A stretch of 64,000 nt of DNA from Pseudomonadota bacterium (GTDB lineage Bacteria; Desulfobacterota; Desulfarculia; Desulfarculales; Desulfarculaceae): positions 39,641-103,640 of the forward strand of contig JAHJPG010000048.1 in the NCBI GenBank assembly GCA_018819925.1, read 5' to 3'. Position 1 is the first letter of the stretch, and every line of letters begins with the position of its first letter. The notes under the pieces were generated by a model. The model searched no databases. It worked only from the letters and a program-made list of their open reading frames with translations, and was not told the origin of the DNA. The position numbers and the translations under genes are program-made. Below are positions 51,696 to 60,115 of this stretch, in pieces.

Positions 51696-52980
51696 GTACG
51701 GCCTCCGTATGTCCGGTGTGCGGGAACATGTCCACCACGGCCAGGCTGTGCATGTGGTAACCCTTTTCCAGAAGCGTGGCCGTGTCCCGGGCCAGAGCCG
51801 CCGGATGACATGAGACGTAGACGATTCGCTTCGGAGCCAGGGAGGCCAGGGAGGGCATCACCTCCTTGGCCCCGGTGCGGGGCGGGTCCAGCAGGGCCAG
51901 GGCGAAGCCGCGCCCCTGGGCGGCCAACTCGGCGGCCGCGCCGATCACCTCGGCCTGGCGAAGCTCAACGCGGCCGGCCAGGCCTTCACGCTGGGCTTGG
52001 GCCTTGGCGCTGGCGTGGCTCTCCGGATCGCCCTCCACTGCCAACACCACCCGGCCGTCCTTGGCCAGGGGCAGGGTGAAGTTGCCTCCCCCGGCGTACA
52101 GCTCCAGCACCGCGCCCGCCGGGGCCGAGGCCGCCGCTGTCCGCACCAGGCGTATCAGCTCGCGGTTGGCTCCAAAGTTGGCCTGCACGAACTCGCCGGG
52201 ATAGGCGCTCAGGGTCAGCCCGTCCTCCTGCCAGTAATCCACCCCCAACTCCGGCTGGCGCTCCCAGGGCTCCACCAGGCCCCCCTGCTCCAGGCGGGTG
52301 GCCGAGGCCCCGGCCTGGCGGCACAGGCGGCGCAACTCGCCCCGCCAGCGATTGGAAAGGGGCCGCTTGGGGTCCAGCCCCAGGGTGACCAGGGAGCGGC
52401 CCTCGCCGCCCAGGATCTCCAAATAGGCTATGCGGCTGGTGTCCATCTTGGCCAAGCCCTGGACCAAGCCGGGCAAGAGGCGGTTGACCTCCGAGGCGGC
52501 CACGGGGCACTCGCCCACCGGCACCACCTGGCGGCTGCCCTCGGCCAAAAAGCCCAGGCCCTCTTGGCCCAGGGTGAGGCGCACCCGGTGCCGCCATCCC
52601 CAAACCTGGGGCGAGGCCACCTTGACCAGGGGAGGCAACTCGCCCAGGCGCGACAGGGCCCGCTGCACCCAGGCCGCCTTGGCCTCCACCTGGGCCGGGT
52701 AGTCCAGATGCTGCAACTGGCAGCCGCCGCATTGCCCGAAAAGGGGGCACGTCGGCTCCACCCGCTGGGGAGAAGGCTCCGCGATACCGAGCAGCTCGGC
52801 CCGGGCAAAGTCGCGCTTGGCCTGGGTGAGCCGGACCCGCACTTTTTCCCCGGGCAAGGCGCCGGGCACGAAAACCACCCGGCCCGAAGCCTCCCGGGCC
52901 AGACCGTCGCCGCCGGCGGCCAGGTCCTCAATGGTCAACTCAATCTCTTGGCCAAGCTGGGCCGGAGTCTCGGAAGGCAA
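51676..52980 (-). CDS. class I RNA 5-methyluridine methyltransferase, RlmD/RumA type
   Basis: 434 residues. N-terminal TRAM domain (ELTIEDLAAGGDGLAREASG), iron-sulfur motif CPLFGQCGGCQLQHLDYPAQ with three Cys, then the SAM domain: VLELYAGGGNFTLPLA, LLDPPRTGAKEVM and the catalytic Cys in IVYVSCHPAALARD. It methylates C5 of a uridine in 23S rRNA or tRNA. The fourth Fe-S Cys of RlmD lies just before the visible cluster in some homologues and was not confirmed here. Confidence 0.92.
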   Translation of the reverse strand: MPSETPAQLGQEIELTIEDLAAGGDGLAREASGRVVFVPGALPGEKVRVRLTQAKRDFARAELLGIAEPSPQRVEPTCPLFGQCGGCQLQHLDYPAQVEAKAAWVQRALSRLGELPPLVKVASPQVWGWRHRVRLTLGQEGLGFLAEGSRQVVPVGECPVAASEVNRLLPGLVQGLAKMDTSRIAYLEILGGEGRSLVTLGLDPKRPLSNRWRGELRRLCRQAGASATRLEQGGLVEPWERQPELGVDYWQEDGLTLSAYPGEFVQANFGANRELIRLVRTAAASAPAGAVLELYAGGGNFTLPLAKDGRVVLAVEGDPESHASAKAQAQREGLAGRVELRQAEVIGAAAELAAQGRGFALALLDPPRTGAKEVMPSLASLAPKRIVYVSCHPAALARDTATLLEKGYHMHSLAVVDMFPHTGHTEAVLVLDCA

Positions 52981-53067
52981 GGTGCTTCTCCAGGGTATGG
53001 GTTTGCCAAGGGCATATATGCTATTTTACCGCATGAAATCTTCTTACCCAGCCCCAGGAGGCACAGA

Positions 53068-53508
53068 GTGAGCCAAGAGGCGGTGGACAAGCTTTGGAAG
53101 CGTTGCCAGGACGAGCCCTACCCCAAGCTTTTGGGCATCGAAGTGCTGGAGATCGAGCCGGGCCGGGCCCGGGTGGCCATGAATTTCCGGCCGGAGATGA
53201 AAAACATCTTCGGCAAGCTGCACGGAGGGGCCGTGTTCTCTCTGCTGGACGAGGCCTTTCAGCTGGCCTGCAATGCCCACGGCCAGGTGGCGGTGGCCCT
53301 GTCGTTGAACATCTATTACCTGGCTCCGGCCGACGACGGAGCGCGGCTCTTGGCCGAGGCCCGGGAGGTGACTTCCACCCGCAAGACCGCCCTCTACGAC
53401 GCCCGGGTGTGGCAGGAGGACGGCAAGAAGATCGCCACCGGCCAGGCCCAGGCCTACCGGGTGGGCCACCCCCTGCCCTTGGATGAACAGGGCAAGCTTG
53501 TTAGTTAA
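53068..53508 (+). CDS. PaaI-type hot-dog acyl-CoA thioesterase
   Basis: 146 residues: GIEVLEIEPGRARVAMNFRP, FGKLHGGAVFSLLDEAFQLA (the HGG-x7-D/E signature of PaaI-like thioesterases), VALSLNIYYLAPA. GTG 53068 has AGGAGG seven bases upstream; a much longer frame running through the opposite-strand methyltransferase is a shadow. It hydrolyses acyl- or aryl-CoA esters; the substrate is unknown. Confidence 0.9.
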   Translation: MSQEAVDKLWKRCQDEPYPKLLGIEVLEIEPGRARVAMNFRPEMKNIFGKLHGGAVFSLLDEAFQLACNAHGQVAVALSLNIYYLAPADDGARLLAEAREVTSTRKTALYDARVWQEDGKKIATGQAQAYRVGHPLPLDEQGKLVS

Positions 53509-53547
53509 TGTTAAATATTAACTAAGTAGTTTTTTGCATCGTTTTTA

Positions 53548-54309
53548 TTAATCTTTTATCATGGCATCGGCCAGGGCGGCCAAGGCCTGGCCGGCGGGCC
53601 GTCTTAAAATCAGGCGGGCCTTGGGGTCCAAGTGGGTAATGTCCCGGTTGATGATGACCAACTCCCCGTTGCGCCTCAGGGTGTAGCGGGGCAGGTCGGC
53701 CGCCGGATTCACCGCCAGGCTGGAGCCCACCACCACCAGGGGTTTGGCCTCGCCGCACAGGTGCCGGGCCAACTCCAGGTCGCGCAGGTTCAGGTCTTGG
53801 CCAAAGGATATGGTGCCTGGCTTCAGCCTCCCCCCGCAGGTGGGGCAGGAGGGATCTTTTCGGCCCCGGCGAAAGCGATCCAGCACATCGGCGGTGGGTT
53901 CATGGTGGCGGCCGCAATCCAGGCAATGGGTGTTGAACACGTTGCCGTGAAGCTCCACCACCGCCCGGGAGGGCACGCCCCCGGCCTGGTGCAGGCCGTC
54001 CACGTTCTGGGTTATCACCGCGGTGAGCAGCCCGGCCTCCCACAAACGGCCCAGGGCCAGATGCCCCTGGTTGGGATGCGCCTTGGTAAAGCCGGGATAC
54101 CATTCTTCATAAAAGCGCCAGTAGTCGATCCGGGCCTCGGTGCTGTTTAGAAATTCGGGGTAGAGCACCGGCTGGTGACGGCTCCAGATGCCGCCCGGCG
54201 AGCGGTAATCCGGAATGCCGCTTTCCGTGGACATGCCCGCTCCGCTGAACACCACCAGGCCGCCACCCTGATTCACCAGATCGGCCAATTGGGCGATTTT
54301 TTCATCCAT
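53548..54309 (-). CDS. Sir2-family NAD-dependent protein deacylase
   Basis: 253-residue sirtuin. VVFSGAGMSTESGIPDYRSP binds NAD, ITQNVDGLHQAGG holds the catalytic region with the His in VVELHGNVF, and zinc is bound by CLDCG and CPTCGG. FGQDL and VVGSSLAVNPAADL complete the Rossmann domain. ATG 54309 has AGGTGA six bases upstream; GTG 54318 is an alternative. It removes acyl groups from lysines, coupling protein acylation to NAD. A histone-deacetylase-family gene is also present at 29427. Confidence 0.95.
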   Translation of the reverse strand: MDEKIAQLADLVNQGGGLVVFSGAGMSTESGIPDYRSPGGIWSRHQPVLYPEFLNSTEARIDYWRFYEEWYPGFTKAHPNQGHLALGRLWEAGLLTAVITQNVDGLHQAGGVPSRAVVELHGNVFNTHCLDCGRHHEPTADVLDRFRRGRKDPSCPTCGGRLKPGTISFGQDLNLRDLELARHLCGEAKPLVVVGSSLAVNPAADLPRYTLRRNGELVIINRDITHLDPKARLILRRPAGQALAALADAMIKD

Positions 54310-54359
54310 GCGACTCACCTAGGTTGACAGTCAATGGGCTCTAGTCTAGAGATGTGCCC

Positions 54360-55232
54360 ATGACTAAGCAAGACATGGAAACAGAAATCCACTCCCTGCC
54401 CCGTCCCCTGGTGGCGGTAATGTCCTCGGGTTTTTTTGGGTTTTTCGCCCACGCCGGATTCTTGCAGGGTTTGGCCGATATGGGTCTGACCCCGGACGCC
54501 TATGCGGGCAGCTCCTCCGGGGCCCTGGTAGCCGCCTTTGCCGCCGGCGGCGCCTCGCCCCGGCGCATGCTGGAGTTGTTTAGCCAACTGGGCCGCCGCG
54601 ACTTCTGGGACCCGCCCTCAATGGCGGCCAGTTTGCGGTGGATATTGGGCGGCCTGCGGGGACGCAGCGGCTATCTGGCCGGCGAGGCCTATGAGCGCCT
54701 TTTGGCCGAGCATCTGCCGGCCACCCGCTTCGAGGACTGCCCCCATCCCTGCCTGATGAGCGCCCTGGACCTGGAAAGCGCCCGCCGGGTGGTGCTGACC
54801 AGCGGCTCCCTGCCCCAGGCGGTGCGGGCCTCCGGGGCGGTGCCGGCCCTGTTCGCGGCGGTGCCCCACGCCGGCGGCCTCCTGGTGGACGGCGGCCTGG
54901 TGGACAAGGCCCCTCTCCTGGCCTGCGCCAAACACCTTGGCGCGGCCAGCCTGGTGGTGCACGTGTTGCCCAGTTCCAGCCTGGAGCGCACCTCGGCCCA
55001 GACCCTGGCCCGCACCCTGGCTCCCCTGCGAGTGCAGTCCCGGGCGGTGGACGCGGCCCGCTGGCAGACCTACCTGGACCAGAAGGAGACGGTCCTGGCC
55101 CAAGGCCTTCAGCTGCGCGAGGTGATAGCCCAGGGCCTGCCCCGTTGCGGACCCCGGCGCATGCACCTGGGCCCCGCCGCATTCGCCGCCGCCAGGCAGG
55201 GCGCCCGGGCCGCCTTGGGTGCTTCCGCCTAG
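54360..55232 (+). CDS. patatin-like phospholipase
   Basis: 290 residues. The nucleophile elbow is AYAGSSSGALVAAF (GxSxG) and the dyad Asp is in GGLLVDGGLVDKAPLL. The first glycine-rich loop is altered to SSGFFGFFAHAGFLQGL, so the classical G-G-G-x-R-G oxyanion motif is not preserved, unlike the patatin at 40528. It is divergent from sir2 with a 40-bp gap. Family assignment is good; activity may be altered. Confidence 0.82.
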   Translation: MTKQDMETEIHSLPRPLVAVMSSGFFGFFAHAGFLQGLADMGLTPDAYAGSSSGALVAAFAAGGASPRRMLELFSQLGRRDFWDPPSMAASLRWILGGLRGRSGYLAGEAYERLLAEHLPATRFEDCPHPCLMSALDLESARRVVLTSGSLPQAVRASGAVPALFAAVPHAGGLLVDGGLVDKAPLLACAKHLGAASLVVHVLPSSSLERTSAQTLARTLAPLRVQSRAVDAARWQTYLDQKETVLAQGLQLREVIAQGLPRCGPRRMHLGPAAFAAARQGARAALGASA

Positions 55233-55254
55233 CTGTTTTCCCCGATTGTAAAGC

Positions 55255-55983
55255 TTAATTTCCCCGGGAGGTTTCCAGTTCCAGGGTCAGGCGAAAGCGC
55301 ACGTTTTCCCAATTAACCGATCCGTGGCGGCAGTTCTGCCGGTCCATGAGCACCCCTTGCAGGGGCGCCACGGTTTGGTTTTTGGGCTCCTTGCCGGCCA
55401 CGGAGGCGTAATTGCCGTTGCGCAGGGTGTACTTGGCCAGCAGGCGGTTGCGCAGGTGCCAAGGGCAGGTAACCCCCAGCGCCGCCCCGGGGGCGTGGGC
55501 CTTGATCTTGTTCTTGATGAACTGGTCGCTGGGCAACAGCCCCATGCCCCGCAAAATGCGTGAACTGGGCACCACGTACACGGCGGCGTAGCCCAGGGCC
55601 AGAGCCTCGGCGCGCACCTGGCCCACCTGACAGCCGGGGCAGCCTCCGATGCACAAGAGGCCCTTTTCCCGGTCCACCTCGGCGGGGCAGTCCAGGGGCC
55701 GCAGACAGAATGGCAAAAAAAGCACCCGCCGGGAAAAAGGAGTGGCCGCGAAGGCCTTGCGGAAGTAACGGTTGCCGGCCTTTACCAAAAGGCGCAGGTC
55801 CAGTCCGGGGCTGATGCGGTCCAAAAGGCCGCTGAGGACCCAACTAAAGCGGCGGAACAGGGCCAGGGTTAGGCGCGGGCATAGCAGCCGGCCCAGGAGA
55901 AGAGGGCCCAGAACCACCACGCCCAGCCCCGCCAGGACCAGGCCCAACCAGGCCAGCCAAATCCATATGCCGTTTTCGCTCAT
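55255..55983 (-). CDS. DUF116 membrane protein, Cys-rich
   Basis: 242 residues with an N-terminal membrane helix (WIWLAWLGLVLAGLGVVVLG) and a cytoplasmic DUF116 domain. LFLPFCLRPLDCPAEVD, LLCIGGCPGCQVGQVRAEA and a later CPWHLRNR give six or more Cys that could bind a metal cluster. YVVPSSRILRGM is also typical of the family. Function is unknown. ATG 55983 follows the usual N-terminus; the longer frame has no homology. Confidence 0.8.
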   Translation of the reverse strand: MSENGIWIWLAWLGLVLAGLGVVVLGPLLLGRLLCPRLTLALFRRFSWVLSGLLDRISPGLDLRLLVKAGNRYFRKAFAATPFSRRVLFLPFCLRPLDCPAEVDREKGLLCIGGCPGCQVGQVRAEALALGYAAVYVVPSSRILRGMGLLPSDQFIKNKIKAHAPGAALGVTCPWHLRNRLLAKYTLRNGNYASVAGKEPKNQTVAPLQGVLMDRQNCRHGSVNWENVRFRLTLELETSRGN

Positions 55984-56064
55984 GATGGAGAAGTTTGCCA
56001 GAGGAACCCCTTGGGGGCAAGGGCCGGTGCGCCACAATCGCTCTCCGCGCAGTGGGTGGCGGCC

Positions 56065-56523
56065 CTAGGAATCCGCCTCGTCCTCAAAGGCCCGCATGGC
56101 CTGGATGTATTCCTCCGGCAGATCACAGGCTCGGCCGGTGGCCGCATTGAAGCAGGCGACCCGGGTGGTTCCCTCGGCGGCCAGGACATCCTCCTCGGGC
56201 AGCCACAGGACGTAGTGGAAGCTGAAACTGCGCCTGCCCCAGTCGGCGCTGCGCAAAAAAACCCGCACCAGGTGGTGGTGCTGCACCGGCATTTGGTAGC
56301 GGCAGGTGTCGCGCTGCACCAGCAGGCACCGGCCCGAACCGGCGGGCACGAACAGGCCCAGATGGGACAGGTAGGCCATGCGCGCCTCTTCAAAATAGGT
56401 GAAGAAGCGGGCGTTGCTCACCCGGCCCATGGGGTCCAGGTCGGCGAAACGGGGACGGAACTCCAGGTTGAACCTGAAGCGCTTCAAGGCATGGGGGCGC
56501 TGTTGTGTCGCTTGCGGGCTCAT
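56065..56523 (-). CDS. 4-hydroxybenzoyl-CoA-type thioesterase (hot-dog)
   Basis: 152 residues. FADLDPMGRVSNARFFTYFE carries the catalytic Asp of the 4HBT/YbgC family, with the helix that follows; later blocks include VQHHHLVRVFLRSADWGRRS. It acts on acyl- or aryl-CoA thioesters. It is the second thioesterase within 3 kb, of a different subfamily from the one at 53068. Confidence 0.88.
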   Translation of the reverse strand: MSPQATQQRPHALKRFRFNLEFRPRFADLDPMGRVSNARFFTYFEEARMAYLSHLGLFVPAGSGRCLLVQRDTCRYQMPVQHHHLVRVFLRSADWGRRSFSFHYVLWLPEEDVLAAEGTTRVACFNAATGRACDLPEEYIQAMRAFEDEADS

Positions 56524-56548
56524 GGCTCCATATTCTGATCTGACCGGA

Positions 56549-56896
56549 TCAGCGGACGGGCCTGCGGCGGGACAGGCTCACCACCTTGCCGCCGCCCTCT
56601 CCTTCCGGCACGGTCTTGCCTGGGCCTTGCCCGGGCTCATCGGCCGGCGGCCGGTTGGGACGGGGCGGGGCCAGACGCTCCAGGCGCATGAGTTCGCCGC
56701 CCATGGTGAACTCGCCGCCGTCGATGTATTCCTCCCGCAGAATCCAGGTGGCCTCCTGGGCGGGCGGGTGCAGAAAAAGTAGGCGGATTTGCCACCAGCC
56801 GGGCTTCATGTCGGCCAGTATCTCCTCCACCCGGGCGTAGGCCGCCGGGTCCTTTTTATGATAAACCAATACGATGTCACCGGGCTGGGTTTCCAA
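56549..56896 (-). CDS. hypothetical protein
   Basis: 115 residues without a recognised name. It begins PGDIVLVYHKKDPAAYARVE, contains DMKPGWWQIRLLFLHPP and REEYIDGGEFTMGG, and ends in a Pro/Gly-rich basic tail. The start resembles small beta-barrel domains of the 'valuable for hydrophilic surface exposure' type rather than an enzyme; no catalytic motif is visible. TTG 56896 has a GGAAGGAG site. Confidence 0.6.
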   Translation of the reverse strand: METQPGDIVLVYHKKDPAAYARVEEILADMKPGWWQIRLLFLHPPAQEATWILREEYIDGGEFTMGGELMRLERLAPPRPNRPPADEPGQGPGKTVPEGEGGGKVVSLSRRRPVR

Positions 56897-56946
56897 CGGG
56901 GCGGCTCCTTCCTATCCTAAGTATGCTGTGCGCCGGTTGCCCAATG

Positions 56947-57888
56947 TCAAGCCGCGTCCGAAGCCCCACCCAGCGTCTCCAGGCGCTGGACGAACTGCGC
57001 CTGGTCGACCTGGTACTCCTGGGTGCCGTAGCAGGCCACGGCATACGAGGCCAGCACCGCGCCCCACAAGCAGGCCTGGGCCAGGTCCTTGCCCATGGCC
57101 ATGGCCTTGAGCAGCCCCGACCGGTAGGCGTCGCCCGCTCCGGTGGGGTCCAGCACCTGGCTGGCCGGACAGGCGGGAATGTCGGTGCGGTCCGGGCCCC
57201 GCCACAGCACCGAACCCTCCTCGCCCTTGGTGGTTATCACCGCCTCCACCTTGGCCAGCAGTTGGCTGAGTTTGAGGCCGGTCATGCGCTGGATCAGCTC
57301 CAGTTCGTAGTCGTTGGATATCAAAACCCGGGCCCCGGCCATGGCCTTGGCCAACTCCGGCCCGTTCCATATATTGAGCGACTGGCCGGGATCGAAGATA
57401 AAAGGCACGCCGCGCCGGCGGAACCGGGAGGGCAATACCGTCATGTCCTCCAGGTTGCCCGGGGCCACGATGGCCAAGGAGGTCCGGGGCTCGATCTCCT
57501 CCACCTCGCACCGGCAGGAGTGGTTCATGGCCCCGGGGTTGAAGCCGGTGATTTGGTTGTCGGCCTTGTCGGTGGTGATAAAGGCCCCGGCGGTGAACTC
57601 CTCCTCCACCTGGCGCACCTGGCTGGCGTCGATGCCGTGGCTCTCAAGCCAATCCAGGTAGCGCCCGCCGTCGCGCCCAAGGCAGGCCAACAGCACCGGG
57701 CGCTCCCCCAACTGGGACAGGCCGTAGGCGATGTTGCCCGCAGTGCCGCCCAGTTTTTCCTGCAATCCGTTGACGTTGAAGCACACGTTCAAGACGTGGA
57801 TCTTGTCGGGCAGGATGTGATCGGAAAAGCGCCCCTCGAAATTCATGATGCGGTCATAGGCCAGGGAGCCCGACACATAGATGCGCAC
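56947..57888 (-). CDS. PfkB-family carbohydrate/nucleoside kinase
   Basis: 313-residue ribokinase-fold kinase. GGTAGNIAYGLSQLGERP is the first PfkB signature, and VLDPTGAGDAYRSGLLKAM is the second with the catalytic Asp and anion hole. The N-terminal VSGSLAYDRIM and the lack of a sugar-specific signature place it near adenosine-kinase-like members. GTG 57888 follows an AGGAGAG site directly after the preceding stop. It could phosphorylate a nucleoside or sugar; context does not decide. Confidence 0.88.
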   Translation of the reverse strand: MRIYVSGSLAYDRIMNFEGRFSDHILPDKIHVLNVCFNVNGLQEKLGGTAGNIAYGLSQLGERPVLLACLGRDGGRYLDWLESHGIDASQVRQVEEEFTAGAFITTDKADNQITGFNPGAMNHSCRCEVEEIEPRTSLAIVAPGNLEDMTVLPSRFRRRGVPFIFDPGQSLNIWNGPELAKAMAGARVLISNDYELELIQRMTGLKLSQLLAKVEAVITTKGEEGSVLWRGPDRTDIPACPASQVLDPTGAGDAYRSGLLKAMAMGKDLAQACLWGAVLASYAVACYGTQEYQVDQAQFVQRLETLGGASDAA

Positions 57889-57900
57889 TTGCTTCTCTCC

Positions 57901-58260
57901 TCACACTCGCGAGAATACGCTGGGTTTGTCCAGAGCGGCCAAAAGGCGCTCCACCCAGGCCCTGGCCTCTTCCAGGGCTTGGGGAGAGGAGGGCTCGGGG
58001 CAGGCCTCCTCACGCAGGTCCAGGCTGAAGCATTCGGCCCGGGCCACGCGGCATACGGTCCAACCGGGCATGCCCGGAGGCACATGGGGGCGCTCGTTGA
58101 TCCGGTAGAGGCTGAAGCACTCCCCGTCACAGCGCGCGCTGTAGGTGTGCCCGTACACCTGCACCCGGACAACCTGCCCCAATAGGCCCCGCCGTCCGAA
58201 CTCGCGGTGCACCAGGCCGAACAGGTCTTGCCCTCGCTTGACTTCCCTGAATCCGGCCAT
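57901..58260 (-). CDS. hypothetical protein
   Basis: 119 residues, no recognised family. VVRVQVYGHTYSARCDGECF and INERPHVPPGMPGWTVCRV look like two beta-rich halves, with an acidic helical tail (EEARAWVERLLAALD). ATG 58260 has a GGGAGGG site. It is in the same direction as the ThiC paralogue upstream and the PfkB kinase downstream, 12 bases from the latter. Confidence 0.6.
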   Translation of the reverse strand: MAGFREVKRGQDLFGLVHREFGRRGLLGQVVRVQVYGHTYSARCDGECFSLYRINERPHVPPGMPGWTVCRVARAECFSLDLREEACPEPSSPQALEEARAWVERLLAALDKPSVFSRV

Positions 58261-58372
58261 ACGCCCTCCCATCTGTGATGGGCAGAAATGCCGCGTAGTT
58301 ATGCAATATTAAAACCCCCGGCCATCCCTGTCAAGGCAACGGCGCGGAGGCATGGTTTACTGCTTAGGATTG

Positions 58373-59680
58373 CTAGCGTTTGTGGCTGCCGGCCAGCATG
58401 TGCCCCAGGGCCTGGTTGGCCCCCTTGTTGGCGCAGAACTCCCCGCACATGGTGCATACGTGGATGTTGCTGGGCGAGCGCTCCCCGCGTATGCGCCGGG
58501 CGTCGTCCGGGAACAGGGCCAGCTTGAACTGAGCCTCCCAGTCCAGGTCGCGGCGGGCCTTGCTCATGGCCGTGTCCAACTCCCGCCGTTCGGGGTATTT
58601 GGCCAGGTCGCCAATGTGGGCCGCCAGGCGGGCCACCTTGACTCCCTCCACCACGTCGGCCAGGTTGGGCAGGGCCAGGTGCTCGGCCGGGGTGATGTAG
58701 CAGATCAGGTCCGCGCCGTAGCGGGCCGACTGGGACGCGCCGATGGCCGCCACCACGTGGTCGTAGCCCGCCCCCAGGTCGGTGGGCAATGGCCCCAGCA
58801 TGTAATAGGGCGCGCCGCCGCTCATGCGCTTTTGCAAAATGATGTTGGCCTCGATTTCGTCCAGGGGCACGTGGCCCGGGCCTTCCACCATCATCTGGCA
58901 GCCCATCTCCCGGCCCAACTCGGCCAACTCGCAGTTTATCAGAAGCTCCTGCACCATGACCCGGTCGCTGGAGTCGGCGATGGACCCGGCCCTGAAGCCG
59001 TTGCCCAGACTGAGCACCGCGTCGTACTTCTTGAGGATGCCCGCCACCCGGTCGAACTGCTCGTACAGGGGGTTTTCCCGCTTATTGGCCTGCATCCAGG
59101 CCACCATGGAGGCCCCGCCCTTGCTCACCAGGCCGCCGTAGCGGTAGCCCTGGCGCTCCAGGCGCTCCAGGGTGAACAGGTTGATGCCGCAGTGGATGGC
59201 CATGAAGGAGATGCCTTCGGCGCACTGGCGTTCGATGAGGTCGAAAAGCTCCTCCGGGTCCAGCTTGTTGGGGTCGCCGTGGCGTTTGGCCGCCTCGCTG
59301 AAGGCCTGGTACAAGGGCACGTTGCCCACGGGCAGATCCACCGCGGCCAGCACCTCGCGCCGCACCAGGTCCAGGTCGCCGCCCACGGACAGCTCCATGA
59401 GGGTGTCCGCGCCCGCCTCCTGGGCGGCCAGGGCCTTGGCCACCTCTTCGGCCACGTCGGGCAGGTCGGTGCTGGTGCCTATGGAGGCGTTGATCTTGGT
59501 GCTGAGGCCGTGGCCGATGCCCACCACCCGGCAATCGTGGTTGGGGTTTTGCGGCACCACCAGGCGGCCCCGGGCGATCTCCTGGCGCACGGTTTCGGGG
59601 CTCAGGCCCTCCTGGGCCGCGATCTTGTCCATGACCGGGGTGATTCGGCCCGCCTTGGCCGCTTGCAGGGTGTTTTCCAT
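58373..59680 (-). CDS. bzaF: 5-hydroxybenzimidazole synthase BzaF (ThiC paralogue) behind a cobalamin riboswitch
   Basis: 435-residue radical SAM enzyme of the ThiC family. The C-terminal iron-sulfur site is VCTMCGEFCANKG. Several positions depart from the ThiC patterns I know: MELSVGGDLD where ThiC has MDLSTGGD, GNVPLYQA for GTVPIYQA, AIHCGINLF for TVHxG, and LSLGNGFRAGS for the LGDGLRPG block. BzaF turns aminoimidazole ribotide into 5-hydroxybenzimidazole, a precursor of the benzimidazole lower ligand of B12, in anaerobes (known). The upstream leader is a cobalamin riboswitch, not a TPP riboswitch, which favours bzaF over thiC. ATG 59680 has GGAGG eight bases upstream. Thiamine-pyrimidine synthase remains the alternative. 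Confidence 0.75.
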   Translation of the reverse strand: MENTLQAAKAGRITPVMDKIAAQEGLSPETVRQEIARGRLVVPQNPNHDCRVVGIGHGLSTKINASIGTSTDLPDVAEEVAKALAAQEAGADTLMELSVGGDLDLVRREVLAAVDLPVGNVPLYQAFSEAAKRHGDPNKLDPEELFDLIERQCAEGISFMAIHCGINLFTLERLERQGYRYGGLVSKGGASMVAWMQANKRENPLYEQFDRVAGILKKYDAVLSLGNGFRAGSIADSSDRVMVQELLINCELAELGREMGCQMMVEGPGHVPLDEIEANIILQKRMSGGAPYYMLGPLPTDLGAGYDHVVAAIGASQSARYGADLICYITPAEHLALPNLADVVEGVKVARLAAHIGDLAKYPERRELDTAMSKARRDLDWEAQFKLALFPDDARRIRGERSPSNIHVCTMCGEFCANKGANQALGHMLAGSHKR

Positions 59681-59722
59681 GTCGGGTCCTCCGAGAGATG
59701 GGGAGCAACTACCGTGCTCCAC

Positions 59723-59760
59723 AAAAAAGCCCCGTCCCGCATGCATTACGGGATCGGGGA
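59723..59760 (-). terminator. intrinsic terminator in the bzaF leader
   Basis: On the minus strand CCCCGATCCCG, a 9-base loop, CGGGACGGGG and then a CTTTTTTG tract. It lies between the riboswitch and the ribosome-binding site, so it is the probable expression platform. Confidence 0.85.
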
Positions 59761-59774
59761 TTTACCATCTCCCA

Positions 59775-59990
59775 CGACCGGGGCGTTCATGGCGTGGCCG
59801 GTCTTCTGGCTCGTGGATCGCCCTACTCCCCGCGCCTTCCCGGCCCGCGCCCCCTTGGGAGGCGGCGGCCAGTGGCTCTTCGCGGGTTTCGTCCCCACTC
59901 ACAGCGGCGGGTCCGCGCCGGATTTTCACCGGCTTCCCATGCCCCTTTACGGGGCGCCACGCCACATGGCTTTGGCTCTTGCTTATCATC
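59775..59990 (-). promoter_or_regulatory. cobalamin (B12) riboswitch
   Basis: On the minus strand the leader contains the conserved core GGGAAGCCGGTGAAAATCC followed by GGCGCGGACCCGCCGCTGTGA (about 59901-59938), the B12-box hallmark. The later GAGCCAGAAGACCGGCC (about 59795-59812) matches the AGxxAGACCxGCC 3' element. It precedes a terminator hairpin and the ThiC paralogue, so high cobalamin should reduce expression. Confidence 0.9.
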
Positions 59991-60115
59991 GCCGGGCGCG
60001 GCGGTCAAGTCCCATAAACACGCTTGGCATTGACCTGAGGCGACAAAAAGGCTATGCCCAGACAGAGGCCGAGCATGGCTTGGCCCGAACCAGCCACGAG
60101 CATGGAGAGGCGCAC

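Noticed and set aside
51997..53067. Long rightward open frame before the PaaI-type thioesterase
   Set aside because: Antisense shadow of the RlmD-like gene in GC-rich DNA; the true start is GTG 53068 with AGGAGG.
58421..58460. Shortened C-x2-C-x3-C cluster motif as evidence against ThiC
   Set aside because: This spacing also occurs, to my recollection, in the short bacterial ThiC type, so it does not separate ThiC from BzaF.
59775..59990. TPP riboswitch expected upstream of a ThiC gene
   Set aside because: The thi-box core words are absent and the cobalamin-riboswitch core and 3' element are both present.
58352..60115. Long rightward open frame upstream of the SDR
   Set aside because: It is antisense to bzaF and crosses the riboswitch; only the part from 60116 has homology and a ribosome-binding site.
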